Shown here piece by piece: positions 1-11,333 of a stretch of 64,000 nucleotides of DNA. Source of the DNA: Oxalobacter sp. Its GTDB lineage: Bacteria; Pseudomonadota; Gammaproteobacteria; Burkholderiales; Burkholderiaceae_D. Made by a program: the position numbers and the translations under genes. Positions within the stretch are counted from its first letter, which is position 1, and each line of letters starts with the position of its first letter. The notes under the pieces were generated by a model that did no database searches, was not told where the DNA came from, and saw only the letters and a list, made by a program, of their open reading frames with translations. The stretch lies in the NCBI GenBank assembly GCA_016291665.1, contig JAEEYE010000008.1, forward strand, positions 20,755 to 84,754. Direction: 5' to 3'.

Positions 1-197
1 ATTATTTCTGCCATTGCCGCAATTTCCCCAACCGATTCCTTCTTGACACGAAGCCCTATAGCCAGAGCCGCTACTTTAACAGGAGACATTTCACCGCTCA
101 TCACCTGCCTGAACAGATCAAGCATCTCGTCATGGAAAATTTCACGATGTTCAATACAACGAACCAAAGCCTCACGTGCTGAAATGCTAGTCATCAT
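1..197 (-). CDS. trpD: Anthranilate phosphoribosyltransferase, N-terminal part (cut by window edge)
   Basis: Only the first 65 codons are inside the window. TrpD transfers the phosphoribosyl group of PRPP to anthranilate in tryptophan synthesis. The visible residues match the helical N-terminal domain of the family: [20 protein letters not shown], then [20 protein letters not shown] and a stretch ending in [14 protein letters not shown]. The ATG at 197-195 overlaps the trpG stop in an ATGA arrangement, so the two genes are probably translationally coupled. The catalytic glycine-rich PRPP loop lies outside the window. The identification rests on the N-terminal pattern plus the trpG neighbour. 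Confidence 0.85.
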   Translation of the reverse strand, partial: MMTSISAREALVRCIEHREIFHDEMLDLFRQVMSGEMSPVKVAALAIGLRVKKESVGEIAAMAEI

Positions 198-763
198 GCT
201 TTCCTTTCAAGAAAGTTCTTCAGCTGTTCGTGCCCATATTCGGAGAGAATGGATTCTGGATGGTATTGCACCCCTTCAATGTCATATTCCCTGTGACGGA
301 TTCCCATGATTTCACCATCTACTGTCCATGCTGTGACTTCCAAGCAATCGGGCAAACTATCACGGTCGATTGCCAGTGAATGGTAACGTGTTACCGTAAA
401 AGGACTAGGCAACCCTGCAAATACGCCAACACCTTTATGAAACACCTGGGACACCTTTCCATGCATAACCTGTTTAGCAAGAACGATTTTCCCGCCGAAA
501 GCGGCACCTATCGACTGATGGCCAAGGCACACGCCAAATATCGGTTTCTTTCCCGCAAAATGTTTCAGAACAGCCATAGAAATGCCTGCTTCATAAGGCG
601 TTTTGGGACCAGGAGAAATACAAATGTGATCCGGATTCAATTTCTCAATCTCTTCAATCGTAATTCGGTCATTGCGATAAGTTCTGACATCAGCGCCCAG
701 TTCGCCGAAATACTGAACGATGTTATATGTAAAAGAATCGTAATTGTCTATCATGAGTAACAT
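194..763 (-). CDS. trpG: Anthranilate synthase glutamine amidotransferase subunit (TrpG/PabA)
   Basis: Class I glutamine amidotransferase that releases ammonia from glutamine for anthranilate synthase and, in many bacteria, also for aminodeoxychorismate synthase. The nucleophilic cysteine is in GVCLGHQ and the His/Glu pair is in QYHPES near the C-terminus. The frame is open from a GTG at 772, but the ATG at 763 is preceded by AAAGGTGG and gives the usual family start [11 protein letters not shown], so it is preferred (189 residues). The gene overlaps trpD by 4 bp. trpE is not upstream as it usually is in this order; yacG is there instead. The partner subunit must therefore be encoded elsewhere. 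Confidence 0.93.
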   Translation of the reverse strand: MLLMIDNYDSFTYNIVQYFGELGADVRTYRNDRITIEEIEKLNPDHICISPGPKTPYEAGISMAVLKHFAGKKPIFGVCLGHQSIGAAFGGKIVLAKQVMHGKVSQVFHKGVGVFAGLPSPFTVTRYHSLAIDRDSLPDCLEVTAWTVDGEIMGIRHREYDIEGVQYHPESILSEYGHEQLKNFLERKA

Positions 764-938
764 GACTGCCACCTTTTAGCTTGAGATATGACACAAATCC
801 GCCGGAAAAGTCCAGCGCAGGGTGAATTTTGGGAAGTCGCGCAAGAGCGCAGAAAGATTAGGCTTTTGGCATACGCCAACGCCAACGCAAAGGAATCAGA
901 TAGATGGAAGATAAAATTGCTTTATACATATGCTGGGA

Positions 939-967
939 ATTATTGCCCAAGACTCGGCGATTGGCAA
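939..967 (-). promoter_or_regulatory. Possible sigma70 promoter for trpG-trpD
   Basis: On the minus strand TTGCCA (967-962) and AATAAT (944-939) are separated by 17 bp, in the gap between yacG and trpG. It lies about 175 bp upstream of the trpG start, leaving a long leader in which I see no clear leader peptide or attenuator. This is a motif match only. Confidence 0.35.
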
Positions 968-977
968 GCCTTAAGAA

Positions 978-1157
978 TCATCTGTTGTCTTCCCCACCGT
1001 CTTCGTCTTCTTGCCTGGAAGGGACACGGTAGGATTCTGCCGCCCATGCACCTAGGTCAACCTGACGGCATCGATCAGAACAAAAAGGCCGGAATGGGCT
1101 TTCCTCATTCCATGTGACCGGCCTACCACAGATTGGACATTTGACCGTCAAAACCAT
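978..1157 (-). CDS. yacG: DNA gyrase inhibitor / zinc-binding protein YacG
   Basis: A 59-residue protein. It carries the YacG zinc site, C7-x2-C10 followed by C26-x3-C30, and the family signature [20 protein letters not shown], with an acidic tail ([10 protein letters not shown]). YacG binds GyrB and lowers gyrase activity in E. coli. The ATG at 1157 has GAGGG about 8 bp upstream. The stop at 980-978 gives exactly 60 codons. It sits 23 bp downstream of coaE. In many betaproteobacteria zapD lies between coaE and yacG, but no such gene is present here. Confidence 0.93.
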   Translation of the reverse strand: MVLTVKCPICGRPVTWNEESPFRPFCSDRCRQVDLGAWAAESYRVPSRQEDEDGGEDNR

Positions 1158-1180
1158 ACACCCTCACACAATCTCGAAAC

Positions 1181-1804
1181 TTACAAATGCAACCCGTTTG
1201 CCATCTTCAGGTAAATCACGTGTAACCGTGACACTTCTTTGAGTATCTCATTGGGTTCACGGTCATTGACAATCACGTCATCGGCCTTGGCAAGTCGTTT
1301 CTCTCGTGATGCCTGCGCTGCAATAATGGCCTGAGCCTGTTCCCTGGAAAGGGCGCTACGCTGCATCACTCGCTGGATCTGCAGTTCCACAGGACAATCA
1401 ACAACGAGAACGCGGGTACCCATCCCCTGCCAAACAGGCAAATCAAGCAGAAGCGGATTAGCAAAGATAACATAGTCACCCGTCGCATCCTTTGCCTGCT
1501 GGAAGCAGATATCCCGGATTAAAGGATGCAGGATTGCCTCGAGCCTTAAGCGTTCCGGAGGATTTCCAAAAACCCGTTCACGCATCTTAGCCCGATCCAG
1601 CGCCCCGTCTGCTGTGATGAAATCGTCACCAAAAGCATCCCGTATGGGTTCAATCCCAGCACCACCTGACACCGTCAACCCCCGGGAAACAACATCTGCA
1701 TCGACAATAGAAGCACCCAATTGCGAAAAAATGTCCGATACAAACGTCTTACCGCTACCGATACCGCCCGTCAAACCAATTGAAAAATGCGTGTAATCCA
1801 TCAT
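1181..1804 (-). CDS. coaE: Dephospho-CoA kinase
   Basis: Catalyses the last step of coenzyme A synthesis, ATP-dependent phosphorylation of the 3'-hydroxyl of dephospho-CoA. The P-loop GGIGSGKT is at residues 13-20. The DADVVSR motif, the ILHPLIR motif and the late R-x-K region QASREKRLAKADDVIVND are all present. The frame continues upstream to 1834, but that would overlap slmA. The ATG at 1804 (or 1801), just after GGGAAAG, gives a normal ~207-residue protein. It is probably co-transcribed with slmA (10-bp gap) and yacG. Confidence 0.95.
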   Translation of the reverse strand: MMDYTHFSIGLTGGIGSGKTFVSDIFSQLGASIVDADVVSRGLTVSGGAGIEPIRDAFGDDFITADGALDRAKMRERVFGNPPERLRLEAILHPLIRDICFQQAKDATGDYVIFANPLLLDLPVWQGMGTRVLVVDCPVELQIQRVMQRSALSREQAQAIIAAQASREKRLAKADDVIVNDREPNEILKEVSRLHVIYLKMANGLHL

Positions 1805-1814
1805 CTTTCCCAAA

Positions 1815-2393
1815 TCACGATAAGATGAAAGCAACCTGATCCTGTATACCTGCCGTTGGCGGATTCGAAAAACCGCCTTTTACGAAACGCGTCATCCGAC
1901 CAATCAGGCAGTTCATCAGCAGGTTACTGCGCATGATTGCCGATTTTTCATCAAGATGGGATTCCTGCGTAGCCGCAAGCCGCATCGATTGGCGCAACGT
2001 CAGTTCAATCCTATCGAAAAACTGGTTCATTCGTTTCTGTAGACGCGGATTTTCATAGATTAATGCGTCGCCCATCATTACCCGGGTCATCCCCGGGTTT
2101 CTTTCCGAAAATCCCAGCAACAGACGCACAATATTACGGACTTGGGTAAGGCCGCGTTCCTCATTCTCGCAGATACGGTTGATAACACTAAACACACCGG
2201 ATTCGATGAATTCAATCAACCCTTCGAACATCTGAGCCTTACTCGCAAAATGCCGGTACAGCGCCGCTTCAGAAATCCCGACTTTAGCTGCCAATGCCGC
2301 TGTGGTCACTTTCATGCCCTGCGGTTCTTCAAGCATCATCGCCAAGGCCTGAAGGATCTGCTGTTTGCGCTCTCCTGATTTTTTCCTTACCAT
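1815..2393 (-). CDS. slmA: Nucleoid occlusion factor SlmA (TetR-fold)
   Basis: 192 residues, the expected length of SlmA, a TetR-family DNA-binding protein that blocks FtsZ assembly over the nucleoid. The N-terminal helix-turn-helix is at about residues 30-60 (TTAALAAKVGISEAALYRHF). The C-terminal half matches SlmA (LLLGFSERNPGMTRVMMGDA and IMRSNLLMNCLIGRM). A generic TetR regulator is the alternative, but the length, this internal motif and its place next to the pyrimidine nucleotidase gene are typical of SlmA in Burkholderiales. It is 10 bp from the HAD gene upstream. Confidence 0.9.
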   Translation of the reverse strand: MVRKKSGERKQQILQALAMMLEEPQGMKVTTAALAAKVGISEAALYRHFASKAQMFEGLIEFIESGVFSVINRICENEERGLTQVRNIVRLLLGFSERNPGMTRVMMGDALIYENPRLQKRMNQFFDRIELTLRQSMRLAATQESHLDEKSAIMRSNLLMNCLIGRMTRFVKGGFSNPPTAGIQDQVAFILS

Positions 2394-2403
2394 ACTATTT
2401 GAC

Positions 2404-3135
2404 CTACTTCACTACGTTAACCCTTACCAGCCAACGAACAGAACCAATTCGGGTATCGACATAAGACTGCCGCCCAGATGCAATTTTCCTGCCAGGATGT
2501 GCATAGGCATGATGAGACTGAAAACTTCGGTTCAAGTACTGCGTGACAAGCACGGTTTTCATGCCCGTTATTTTAGCCGCTTTCAGGCTCCGAATATCAT
2601 CTTCCACAAGGATGCACCGGGATGGACTGACCTTAAGCTTGGCAGGCAAATGCCAAAAGAAACGCCGTGATGGCTTCGGTGTATACCGCCCCGCCAAGCA
2701 CATCGCCTCAATGGAAATAATATTGTCGAAAAAGGGTACAAGTCCTAAAATCTTCAAGACCTGCCTGGCATACGTTACGGATGAATTCGTCAACAATATT
2801 TTCTTACCTGGTAGCTTTCGGAAAATACGTCTAAGACCCTTTTCAGCGTGAATCAATGAAGGCAGATCATCAAAACAATGAGCCGCCTTCAAGAACTGTG
2901 TCGCCTTATCACAAGGCATCTGGCTAATTCCCAGCAATGTCGCACCATAACGCCGCCAGAAAACCTGCCGCAGTGCATCTGCCTGTGCATCGGAGAGCCT
3001 GGTACTTCCCTGTGAAAGGTTCGATGCAATCCAATTATTCATATTCCGGCTAATTTGGGGGAAAACCTCAAGAGCCGCATCGTGAAGGGTGTTATCAAGG
3101 TCAAAAAGCCAGACAGGGGGTTTCTCCAGCGTCAT
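2404..3135 (-). CDS. HAD-superfamily pyrimidine 5'-nucleotidase
   Basis: HAD hydrolase of the SSM1/SdtA pyrimidine nucleotidase type, which dephosphorylates UMP/CMP-like nucleotides. Motif I DLDNT with nucleophile D12 and D14, motif II LTNS at 115-118, a motif III lysine near 154 (TPKPS), and motif IV VEDD at 177-180 are all visible. The C-terminus VDTRIGSVRWL is also typical of this subgroup. The gene lies directly upstream of slmA, the usual Burkholderiales order, but argB, which normally precedes it, lies at 33 kb here. Substrate preference is inferred from the family. Confidence 0.85.
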   Translation of the reverse strand: MTLEKPPVWLFDLDNTLHDAALEVFPQISRNMNNWIASNLSQGSTRLSDAQADALRQVFWRRYGATLLGISQMPCDKATQFLKAAHCFDDLPSLIHAEKGLRRIFRKLPGKKILLTNSSVTYARQVLKILGLVPFFDNIISIEAMCLAGRYTPKPSRRFFWHLPAKLKVSPSRCILVEDDIRSLKAAKITGMKTVLVTQYLNRSFQSHHAYAHPGRKIASGRQSYVDTRIGSVRWLVRVNVVK

Positions 3136-3153
3136 GGTTCAGTACTTTGAAAG

Positions 3154-3186
3154 AACCCCCGTAGGGCGCATGGCCAAACGGGGGTT
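3154..3186 (-). terminator. Terminator-like hairpin downstream of yidC
   Basis: AACCCCCG (3154-3161) pairs with CGGGGGTT (3179-3186) around a 17-nt loop. On the minus strand it is followed by TTCTTTC. It falls between the end of yidC and the start of the HAD gene, so it probably separates the two operons. Confidence 0.6.
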
Positions 3187-3223
3187 TTATGCATCAGAGC
3201 TCTAAATTGCCAATCCCGGCTCT

Positions 3224-4951
3224 TTATCTCCGTTTTGTCTTGGATGTCACTGGCTTGGACTGTGCAGCCGCAGCCTGTTCTTCGGCAACCATCTTATCGG
3301 CCTGCTTGTTGATATAGTAGTGATGTGCAATCGACAGCACGTTATTAACAAGCCAATACAGCACTAGCCCAGCCGGGAAGAAAAAGAACGTGATCGAGAA
3401 GGCAATCGGCACAAACATCATGATCTTTGCCTGTGTTGGATCTGGCGGAGGCGGGCTCATCTTCTGCTGCAGGAACATGGTACCAGCCATCAGAACCGGG
3501 AGGATATACCATGGATCCGGTGCAGCCAGATTCTGGATCCAACCAAGCCACGGTGCATTACGGATTTCAATCGACGCTAAAAGCACCCAGTACAGAGACA
3601 GGAACACAGGAATCTGGACAATCATCGGTAAACACCCGCCCGCCGGATTGATCTTTTCGCGCTTGTAGAGGCTGATCATTTCCGTCTTCATGGCCTGAGG
3701 ATCATCCTTGTAGCGTTCTTTCATACGCTGAATGACCGGCGTGAACTTACGCATCCTGGCCATGCTCTTGTACCCCATGTGGGACAGTGGGGACAGTACC
3801 AGTTTAATCAGGATAGTCAGGATGACAATCGTCCAACCCCAGTTATGCACCTCGTCCTGGATACGGTTCATCAGCCAGAAAATCGGTTTTGCAACAACCG
3901 TCAGGAAACCATAGTCCTTAACCAAATCTAAACCGGGTGCTGCTTTCTCAAGCATCTTGGTATCCTGCGGTCCCATATAAAGGACAGTGTCATTGGAGAC
4001 CGTTTGCTGGGGCTGGATCATCGCACCACCTTCGGTGACCTGGAGTTCCGTACCCACGCAGTAAAGGTCTTCACCCAATTTCTTCGCATAATTTTCGCGG
4101 TTCAATCCGTCTGTTGGGATGAACGCAGAAACGAAGTAATGCTGAACCATCGCAATCCAACCATTTTTGGTATCACGGACGAATTTCTCACCTGTGCCGT
4201 TTTCGGTCAGATTGTCGAACTTAAGTTTCTGGAACTTTTCTTCCCCAGAGTAGACTGCAGGCCCCGTAAAGGTACTGACGAACCGCGACTGCCCTTCCGG
4301 ACGGCTACTGTCACGAACCAACTGCATATAGAGTTTGGCATTAATCGGTTCGCCGCTTAGATTAGTAATCTGGTGATTGACATCAACTGTATAGCTGCCA
4401 CGCTTAAACGTGAGGGTTTTTACCAAACGAACACCATTTTGGGTTGCATCCATGACAACCTTGACTTCATCTTTCCCATCTTCCAAGGTGAAATTACCAG
4501 GATGGATATTGAAATGGGTAGCATGGTTTGGATAAAGACCACCCGAGAGCCCTGTCTGCGCCAGATAGACACGTGGCGGGTTATTCTCAAACAGCACCAT
4601 GTCTTTTTGGAAATCATTATCAGGATACTTCAGCAATTCAAGGTTCTGGAATACACCACCATTAGCATTGATTGCCAGTTTAAAGACATCAGTCTGGACG
4701 GTAATGACGTCTGACAAAGCTTGACGTTTTGCTTCTTCCTGCTTGGTTTTTTCTGCTTCTTCATTGGCCTTGGTCACCTTTTCCATTGGGAGTCCAGCAG
4801 GCTCAGCCGTTTTCGCTTCTTCCTTCTTGTCGGTGCTGCGGTAACTGAAAATCAACGAAGAGCCGCCGTTATAGACAACCCAGTTGTCCCAGAGCATAAA
4901 CAACGCAATGAGCAGGATGATAATCAGAGTCGTGCGTTTTTTGACGTCCAT
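3224..4951 (-). CDS. yidC: Membrane protein insertase YidC
   Basis: 575 residues. YidC inserts and folds inner-membrane proteins, alone or with SecYEG. An N-terminal transmembrane helix (about residues 7-22) is followed by a large periplasmic domain (to about 350). The C-terminal helical core contains GWTIVILTILIKLVLSPLSH and a coiled region with MARMRKFTPVIQRMKERYKD, and it ends in a basic tail (SKPVTSKTKRR). It follows yidD by 18 bp in the conserved rpmH-rnpA-yidD-yidC order. The usual next gene, mnmE, is absent and a terminator-like hairpin and the HAD gene come instead. Confidence 0.97.
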   Translation of the reverse strand: MDVKKRTTLIIILLIALFMLWDNWVVYNGGSSLIFSYRSTDKKEEAKTAEPAGLPMEKVTKANEEAEKTKQEEAKRQALSDVITVQTDVFKLAINANGGVFQNLELLKYPDNDFQKDMVLFENNPPRVYLAQTGLSGGLYPNHATHFNIHPGNFTLEDGKDEVKVVMDATQNGVRLVKTLTFKRGSYTVDVNHQITNLSGEPINAKLYMQLVRDSSRPEGQSRFVSTFTGPAVYSGEEKFQKLKFDNLTENGTGEKFVRDTKNGWIAMVQHYFVSAFIPTDGLNRENYAKKLGEDLYCVGTELQVTEGGAMIQPQQTVSNDTVLYMGPQDTKMLEKAAPGLDLVKDYGFLTVVAKPIFWLMNRIQDEVHNWGWTIVILTILIKLVLSPLSHMGYKSMARMRKFTPVIQRMKERYKDDPQAMKTEMISLYKREKINPAGGCLPMIVQIPVFLSLYWVLLASIEIRNAPWLGWIQNLAAPDPWYILPVLMAGTMFLQQKMSPPPPDPTQAKIMMFVPIAFSITFFFFPAGLVLYWLVNNVLSIAHHYYINKQADKMVAEEQAAAAQSKPVTSKTKRR

Positions 4952-4969
4952 AATTGTCAGGTTTGTGTA

Positions 4970-5284
4970 TCAACTGCTGTTTTTCTTAAACCATTTCCCA
5001 CAACGGCACTCCCACCCCTTTTTCGGGACAGGATCGTAACCGCCAGGATGGAAAGGATGGCACTTCAACAGGCGTATCAATATCAGGAAAATGCCCTTAA
5101 TGCAACCATGCACCGAAAGCGCCTGGATGGCATAAGCAGAGCACGTTGGATAAAAACGGCAGTTTGGTCCCAAAAGCGGACTGATTCCCAACTGATAACC
5201 CCTTATCAAGAGAATGAAGAGGCTTTTCAGCGGTGAACTCAGAAAGCCTTTGATGAAGCTTTCTTTTCCTGTGCCGTTACGCAT
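4970..5284 (-). CDS. yidD: Membrane protein insertion efficiency factor YidD
   Basis: About 104 residues, with the YidD signature [20 protein letters not shown] and the C-terminal [13 protein letters not shown]. YidD is a small, inner-membrane-associated protein thought to help YidC-dependent insertion. The only ATG start (5284) lies 46 bp inside rnpA. AAGGA is only one base away from it, so the true start may be a non-ATG codon further in (the conserved part begins near residue 19, at [13 protein letters not shown]). The overlap with rnpA is common for this pair. Confidence 0.9.
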   Translation of the reverse strand: MRNGTGKESFIKGFLSSPLKSLFILLIRGYQLGISPLLGPNCRFYPTCSAYAIQALSVHGCIKGIFLILIRLLKCHPFHPGGYDPVPKKGWECRCGKWFKKNSS

Positions 5285-5631
5285 ATCCTTACGAGCTGAA
5301 TCAATTCCTTATGCAAGGGCTGCCTCAAGTAAGATCCCGTAGCTGGTTGGGTTCGCTTGCAGACAGATGCTGATAAACGGATTAAACAATCCATACTAGG
5401 CAAGACAGTCTGCCTGAAAACCTCCCTACAAAGACGTTTCACCGTATTCCTGGTTACTGCCCTTGGTGCAAACCGCTTGGCTACCACAATCCCAAGACGC
5501 GCCCTATTGAGCCGGTTGGGACGAGCATACATCACAAAATGTTGGGTTCTTGCACAGGGACGCATACGAAAAACGGATGAGAAATCATCCGTTTTGCGAA
5601 GTCGCCGACCGGAAGGAAATGCCCCGTTCAC
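5239..5631 (-). CDS. rnpA: Ribonuclease P protein component
   Basis: 130-residue basic protein that binds RNase P RNA for 5' maturation of tRNAs. The start is a GTG (5631), as in several proteobacterial rnpA genes. The N-terminal pattern is [17 protein letters not shown] and the RNA-binding signature [16 protein letters not shown] matches the RNR motif of the family. It lies 24 bp after rpmH and shares its transcript. The C-terminus overlaps the yidD reading frame. Confidence 0.95.
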   Translation of the reverse strand: MNGAFPSGRRLRKTDDFSSVFRMRPCARTQHFVMYARPNRLNRARLGIVVAKRFAPRAVTRNTVKRLCREVFRQTVLPSMDCLIRLSASVCKRTQPATGSYLRQPLHKELIQLVRICVTAQEKKASSKAF

Positions 5632-5655
5632 ACAATCAGCTTCAATGTTGCCCGC

Positions 5656-5790
5656 TTAGACTGCCAAGCGTTTACGGCCTTTGGCACGTCGTGCATTCAA
5701 TACGGCACGGCCATTCTTGGTTGCCATACGAACACGGAAACCGTGGGTACGTTTGCGACGGACAACGGATGGTTGGTAAGTACGTTTCAT
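5656..5790 (-). CDS. rpmH: 50S ribosomal protein L34
   Basis: 44 residues, [20 protein letters not shown] followed by [20 protein letters not shown] and a short end, essentially the textbook bacterial L34. The ATG at 5790 and TAA at 5658-5656 give 45 codons. It is the first gene of the leftward rpmH-rnpA-yidD-yidC operon. Confidence 0.98.
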   Translation of the reverse strand: MKRTYQPSVVRRKRTHGFRVRMATKNGRAVLNARRAKGRKRLAV

Positions 5791-6148
5791 GATGGTCTCG
5801 CTAATTAATCAGCTAATAAATTCCGGTTTCGGTACTTCCAGTGAGGACAAGCATATTGCCACCAACGGCAACTGGTTCCAAACAGAGCACCACCTTAAGC
5901 GTAAGGAATCAAGAATTAAACCGTATCATGCTATGTTCTGTCAATAGCAAATACGAGACTTTGCCAAAATCTTCTAAAAAAATAGGCTTTCCTGTGGATA
6001 ACTTGTCTTTTTCAGGGTAGAATCGGACTTTATAGTTAACGAATTTCTGACTGAAAAATCCCTATAGCTACAATGTTTTCCTCTTTCAGGAAACTTGATG
6101 CTAGGTATGTTTTTTCGCCTAATCTCGAAGCCATTTTATCGCTAAACC
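5791..6148. other. rpmH-dnaA divergent intergenic region
   Basis: This 358-bp gap separates two divergent operons. It holds the rpmH promoter candidate and one perfect DnaA box, TGTGGATAA at 5993-6001 (TTATCCACA on the minus strand), next to an A-rich run (5976-5983). One box close to dnaA fits autoregulation of dnaA. I see no box cluster such as a full oriC would normally show, and no recognisable Shine-Dalgarno sequence before dnaA. Confidence 0.6.
5915..5944 (-). promoter_or_regulatory. Likely sigma70 promoter of the rpmH operon
   Basis: On the minus strand a consensus -35 TTGACA (5944-5939) and a -10 TTTAAT (5920-5915) are separated by 18 bp. This places transcription start about 120 bp upstream of rpmH, in the right orientation for the strongly expressed ribosomal gene. 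It is a motif match only. Confidence 0.55.
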
Positions 6149-7525
6149 ATGGAATCACTCTGGCAAAATTGCCTCTCCCAGCTTGAAAAGGAAGTAGCCG
6201 AACGGCAATACGCCACATGGATTAAACCACTAACCCTAGTGGAATACCATGACGGACTACTGCACATTGCCGCCCAGAATTTCATGAAACGAGATTGGGT
6301 CAAACAGGAATTCGCTCCACGCATTGAAGAAATTGCCTCTGGTATCGCTGGGTTCCCTGTCACTGTCCAAATCTCTGTAGCCAAGAGAAAAAACCCAACC
6401 AAACAGCCAGAGGGTTCGAAGTCTCCCCTCCAGCCAACACACCAAGACAAACCCGAAAACGCACCATTGTCCAACATTGACCTAGACGATTCAGCCCAAG
6501 AAAGGCTCCTCAACTCAGGCATCAACCCAGAGATGACTTTTGACAATTTTGTGATGGGTAAGGCAAACCAACTGGCACGAGCGGCAGCCATTCAAATTGC
6601 AAACAATCCTGGAACAGCCTACAACCCACTTTATTTATTTGGCGGTGTCGGCCTAGGTAAAACCCACCTAATCCAAGCCATCGGCAACCAGGTTCTCAAA
6701 CAACGCCCCTCTGCAAAGATTCGCTACATTCACGCAGAACAGTACATAAGAGACGTAGTGAGCGCTTACCAACGTCAGGATTTCGACGGCTTCAAACGCA
6801 ACTACCATTCGTTGGATATGCTACTCATTGATGATATCCAGTTCTTTGCCGGCAAAAACAGAACCCAGGAAGAATTTTTCTACGCATTTGAAGCACTGAT
6901 TGCTGCACGCAAGCAAATCATCATTACCAGTGACACCTATCCACAGGATATTGACGGTATGGAGAGCCGTTTGACGTCGCGTTTCGCTTCGGGTCTGACA
7001 GTTGCCATTGATCCACCAGAACTGGAAATGCGTGTTGCCATCTTAATCAAGAAGGCCGCACAGATGGGCGTCATTCTAAATAACGATGTGGCTTTCTTTA
7101 TTGCTAACCTGCGCCAGACTAATGTCCGTGAACTGGAAGGATCGCTCAGTACGGTTGTCGCACATTCGCGGTTCATGAACCAAGAAATTACAGTCGACCT
7201 GGCTAAGGAAGTATTGAAAAGTACCATTCCTTCCAACTTGGTTTCGGTCGAGGACATCCAGAAATCTGTTGCTGAGTATTACCGGATCAAGGTTGCAGAC
7301 ATGTATTCCAAGCGCCGTCCTGCCAACATTGCCCTCCCCCGCCAGATTGCGATGTACCTTGCCAAAGAACTGACGCAGAAAAGTCTGCCTGAGATTGGCG
7401 AGCTTTTTGGAGGACGCGACCATACAACTGTCCTGCACGCAGTGAAAAAGATTACCAAAGAAAGACAGAAAAACATCAAACTCAACCATGAGCTCCATGT
7501 GCTTGAGCAGACCCTTAAACGCTGA
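6149..7525 (+). CDS. dnaA: Chromosomal replication initiator protein DnaA
   Basis: 458 residues. DnaA binds DnaA boxes at oriC, melts the AT-rich element and loads the helicase. Domain I is residues ~1-75, followed by a proline-rich linker and the AAA+ domain. Walker A is GGVGLGKT at 165-172 and Walker B is LLIDDIQ with D228/D229. The domain IV helix-turn-helix carries the [11 protein letters not shown] signature. It heads the dnaA-dnaN-gyrB group. Although the gene lies on the plus strand, its sequence is clearly richer in C than G, opposite to plus-strand genes right of 18 kb. Confidence 0.99.
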   Translation: MESLWQNCLSQLEKEVAERQYATWIKPLTLVEYHDGLLHIAAQNFMKRDWVKQEFAPRIEEIASGIAGFPVTVQISVAKRKNPTKQPEGSKSPLQPTHQDKPENAPLSNIDLDDSAQERLLNSGINPEMTFDNFVMGKANQLARAAAIQIANNPGTAYNPLYLFGGVGLGKTHLIQAIGNQVLKQRPSAKIRYIHAEQYIRDVVSAYQRQDFDGFKRNYHSLDMLLIDDIQFFAGKNRTQEEFFYAFEALIAARKQIIITSDTYPQDIDGMESRLTSRFASGLTVAIDPPELEMRVAILIKKAAQMGVILNNDVAFFIANLRQTNVRELEGSLSTVVAHSRFMNQEITVDLAKEVLKSTIPSNLVSVEDIQKSVAEYYRIKVADMYSKRRPANIALPRQIAMYLAKELTQKSLPEIGELFGGRDHTTVLHAVKKITKERQKNIKLNHELHVLEQTLKR

Positions 7526-7585
7526 AATCCACAATGGGATGACAGATTTTGATAAACGAAGAAGAATGATATCCAAGGAGTTACT

Positions 7586-8692
7586 ATGCAATTGGTAAAA
7601 ACCGGCCGCGATGAGGTCCTCCGCCCCCTGCAAATTGTCAGCGGCATTGTGGAACGCCGTCATACATTGCCGATTCTCTCCAACGTCCTCATCAGGAAAC
7701 AGGGCAATGATGTCTCTTTCCTGGCAACGGATACAGAAATCCAAATCATCACCCATGCTCCAATAGGTACGGATGAAGAAGACATCACCACTACTGTCTC
7801 CGCTAAAAAACTCTTGGATACCCTGCGCTCCCTGCCGGACGATTCAAATGTGAGCCTTTCGTTAAACGACAAGAAAATGGCCATAGCAGGTAGCGGTTCT
7901 CGCTTCCAACTCCAGACCCTTCCAGGCGATGATTTCCCGATTGTTAACCAGCCTGAGGAATTTCTCGGTTCCATCTCTTTACCCCAGAAGGATTTCAAAG
8001 AACTGCTTGGCATGGTTTCCTTTGCCATGGCACAGCAAGATCTCCGCTATTATCTCAATGGCGTACTACTCCAATTCGTCGAAGGAAAAATCAATGCCGT
8101 AGCAACCGATGGACACCGTTTGGCCACCTGCTCAATCCAGTCTAGCGATGAAACGCTGAAACAGGATCTGATCATCCCGCGTAAGACCGCAATCGAACTG
8201 CAACGCCTTCTGGAAGACAATGAGACACCCGTCAAAATCGACTTCGCAAAAACGCAAATCCGCTTCACCTTTGGTTCCGTAGAACTGATTTCCAAACTGG
8301 TGGAAGGTAAATTCCCGGATTACACACGCGTCATTCCACAGAATTATGACCAGAAATTTGCCATCGGCAGGGATTCCTTGCAACGAGCTCTCCAGCGTGC
8401 TGCCATTATGACCACCGAAAAATACAAGGGCATCCGTTGGATCCTTGCTCCTGGAAGTCTTAAAATCAGCTCGACCAATGCTGACCAGGAAGAAGCAGTC
8501 ATTGAACTTGAAACCGCATTCAATGGTGAAGGCTTTGAAATCGGCTTCAACATTACCTACCTGATCGATGTCGTAGCCGCACTGAAAAATGACATCATCC
8601 AAATTGAAGTTAAAGACGGGAACTCTTCAGTCCTGATAACCATCCCCGACAACAGCAGCTTCAAATATGTTGTGATGCCAATGCGCATCTAA
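7586..8692 (+). CDS. dnaN: DNA polymerase III beta subunit (sliding clamp)
   Basis: 368 residues, the normal length of the beta clamp, which dimerises into a ring that tethers polymerase III to DNA. The three repeated clamp domains are recognisable: [20 protein letters not shown] at the start, [12 protein letters not shown] in domain 2, and the C-terminal VVMPMRI typical of the family. A good ribosome binding site, AAGGAG, lies 6 bp upstream of the ATG. It follows dnaA by 60 bp and is probably co-transcribed. Confidence 0.98.
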   Translation: MQLVKTGRDEVLRPLQIVSGIVERRHTLPILSNVLIRKQGNDVSFLATDTEIQIITHAPIGTDEEDITTTVSAKKLLDTLRSLPDDSNVSLSLNDKKMAIAGSGSRFQLQTLPGDDFPIVNQPEEFLGSISLPQKDFKELLGMVSFAMAQQDLRYYLNGVLLQFVEGKINAVATDGHRLATCSIQSSDETLKQDLIIPRKTAIELQRLLEDNETPVKIDFAKTQIRFTFGSVELISKLVEGKFPDYTRVIPQNYDQKFAIGRDSLQRALQRAAIMTTEKYKGIRWILAPGSLKISSTNADQEEAVIELETAFNGEGFEIGFNITYLIDVVAALKNDIIQIEVKDGNSSVLITIPDNSSFKYVVMPMRI

Positions 8693-11227
<2,535 letters not shown>

Positions 11228-11230
11228 TCG

Positions 11231-11258
11231 GAGTTGTATCAGAAACAACTCTTCTTCT
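11231..11258 (+). terminator. Terminator-like hairpin after gyrB
   Basis: GAGTTGT (11231-11237) pairs with ACAACTC (11245-11251) around a 7-nt loop and is followed by TTCTTCT. It starts 4 bp after the gyrB stop. The T tract is interrupted, so confidence is moderate. Confidence 0.5.
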
Positions 11259-11291
11259 GATTGCAACAGCTTGAATTTCCCTTTGATTCGG

Positions 11292-11312
11292 GCAGTACTT
11301 TAGCAGTACTGC
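11292..11312. terminator. Second hairpin between convergent gyrB and aminopeptidase genes
   Basis: GCAGTACT (11292-11299) pairs with AGTACTGC (11305-11312) around a 5-nt loop. The same stretch contains the perfect palindrome AGCAGTACTGCT (11302-11313). There is no T tract on either side, so it could support termination from either gene or be a protein binding site. Confidence 0.35.
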
Positions 11313-11333
11313 TCACATTGGACTGCTGAATAT

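Noticed and set aside
788..1117. 109-codon plus-strand reading frame
   Set aside because: It runs opposite yacG, lacks a ribosome binding site and resembles no protein. The minus strand encodes the clear YacG.
5791..6148. rpmH-dnaA gap as the main replication origin
   Set aside because: Only one perfect DnaA box is seen, and the strand base bias does not change here: dnaA on the right is still C-rich on the plus strand. It is better explained as the dnaA regulatory region.
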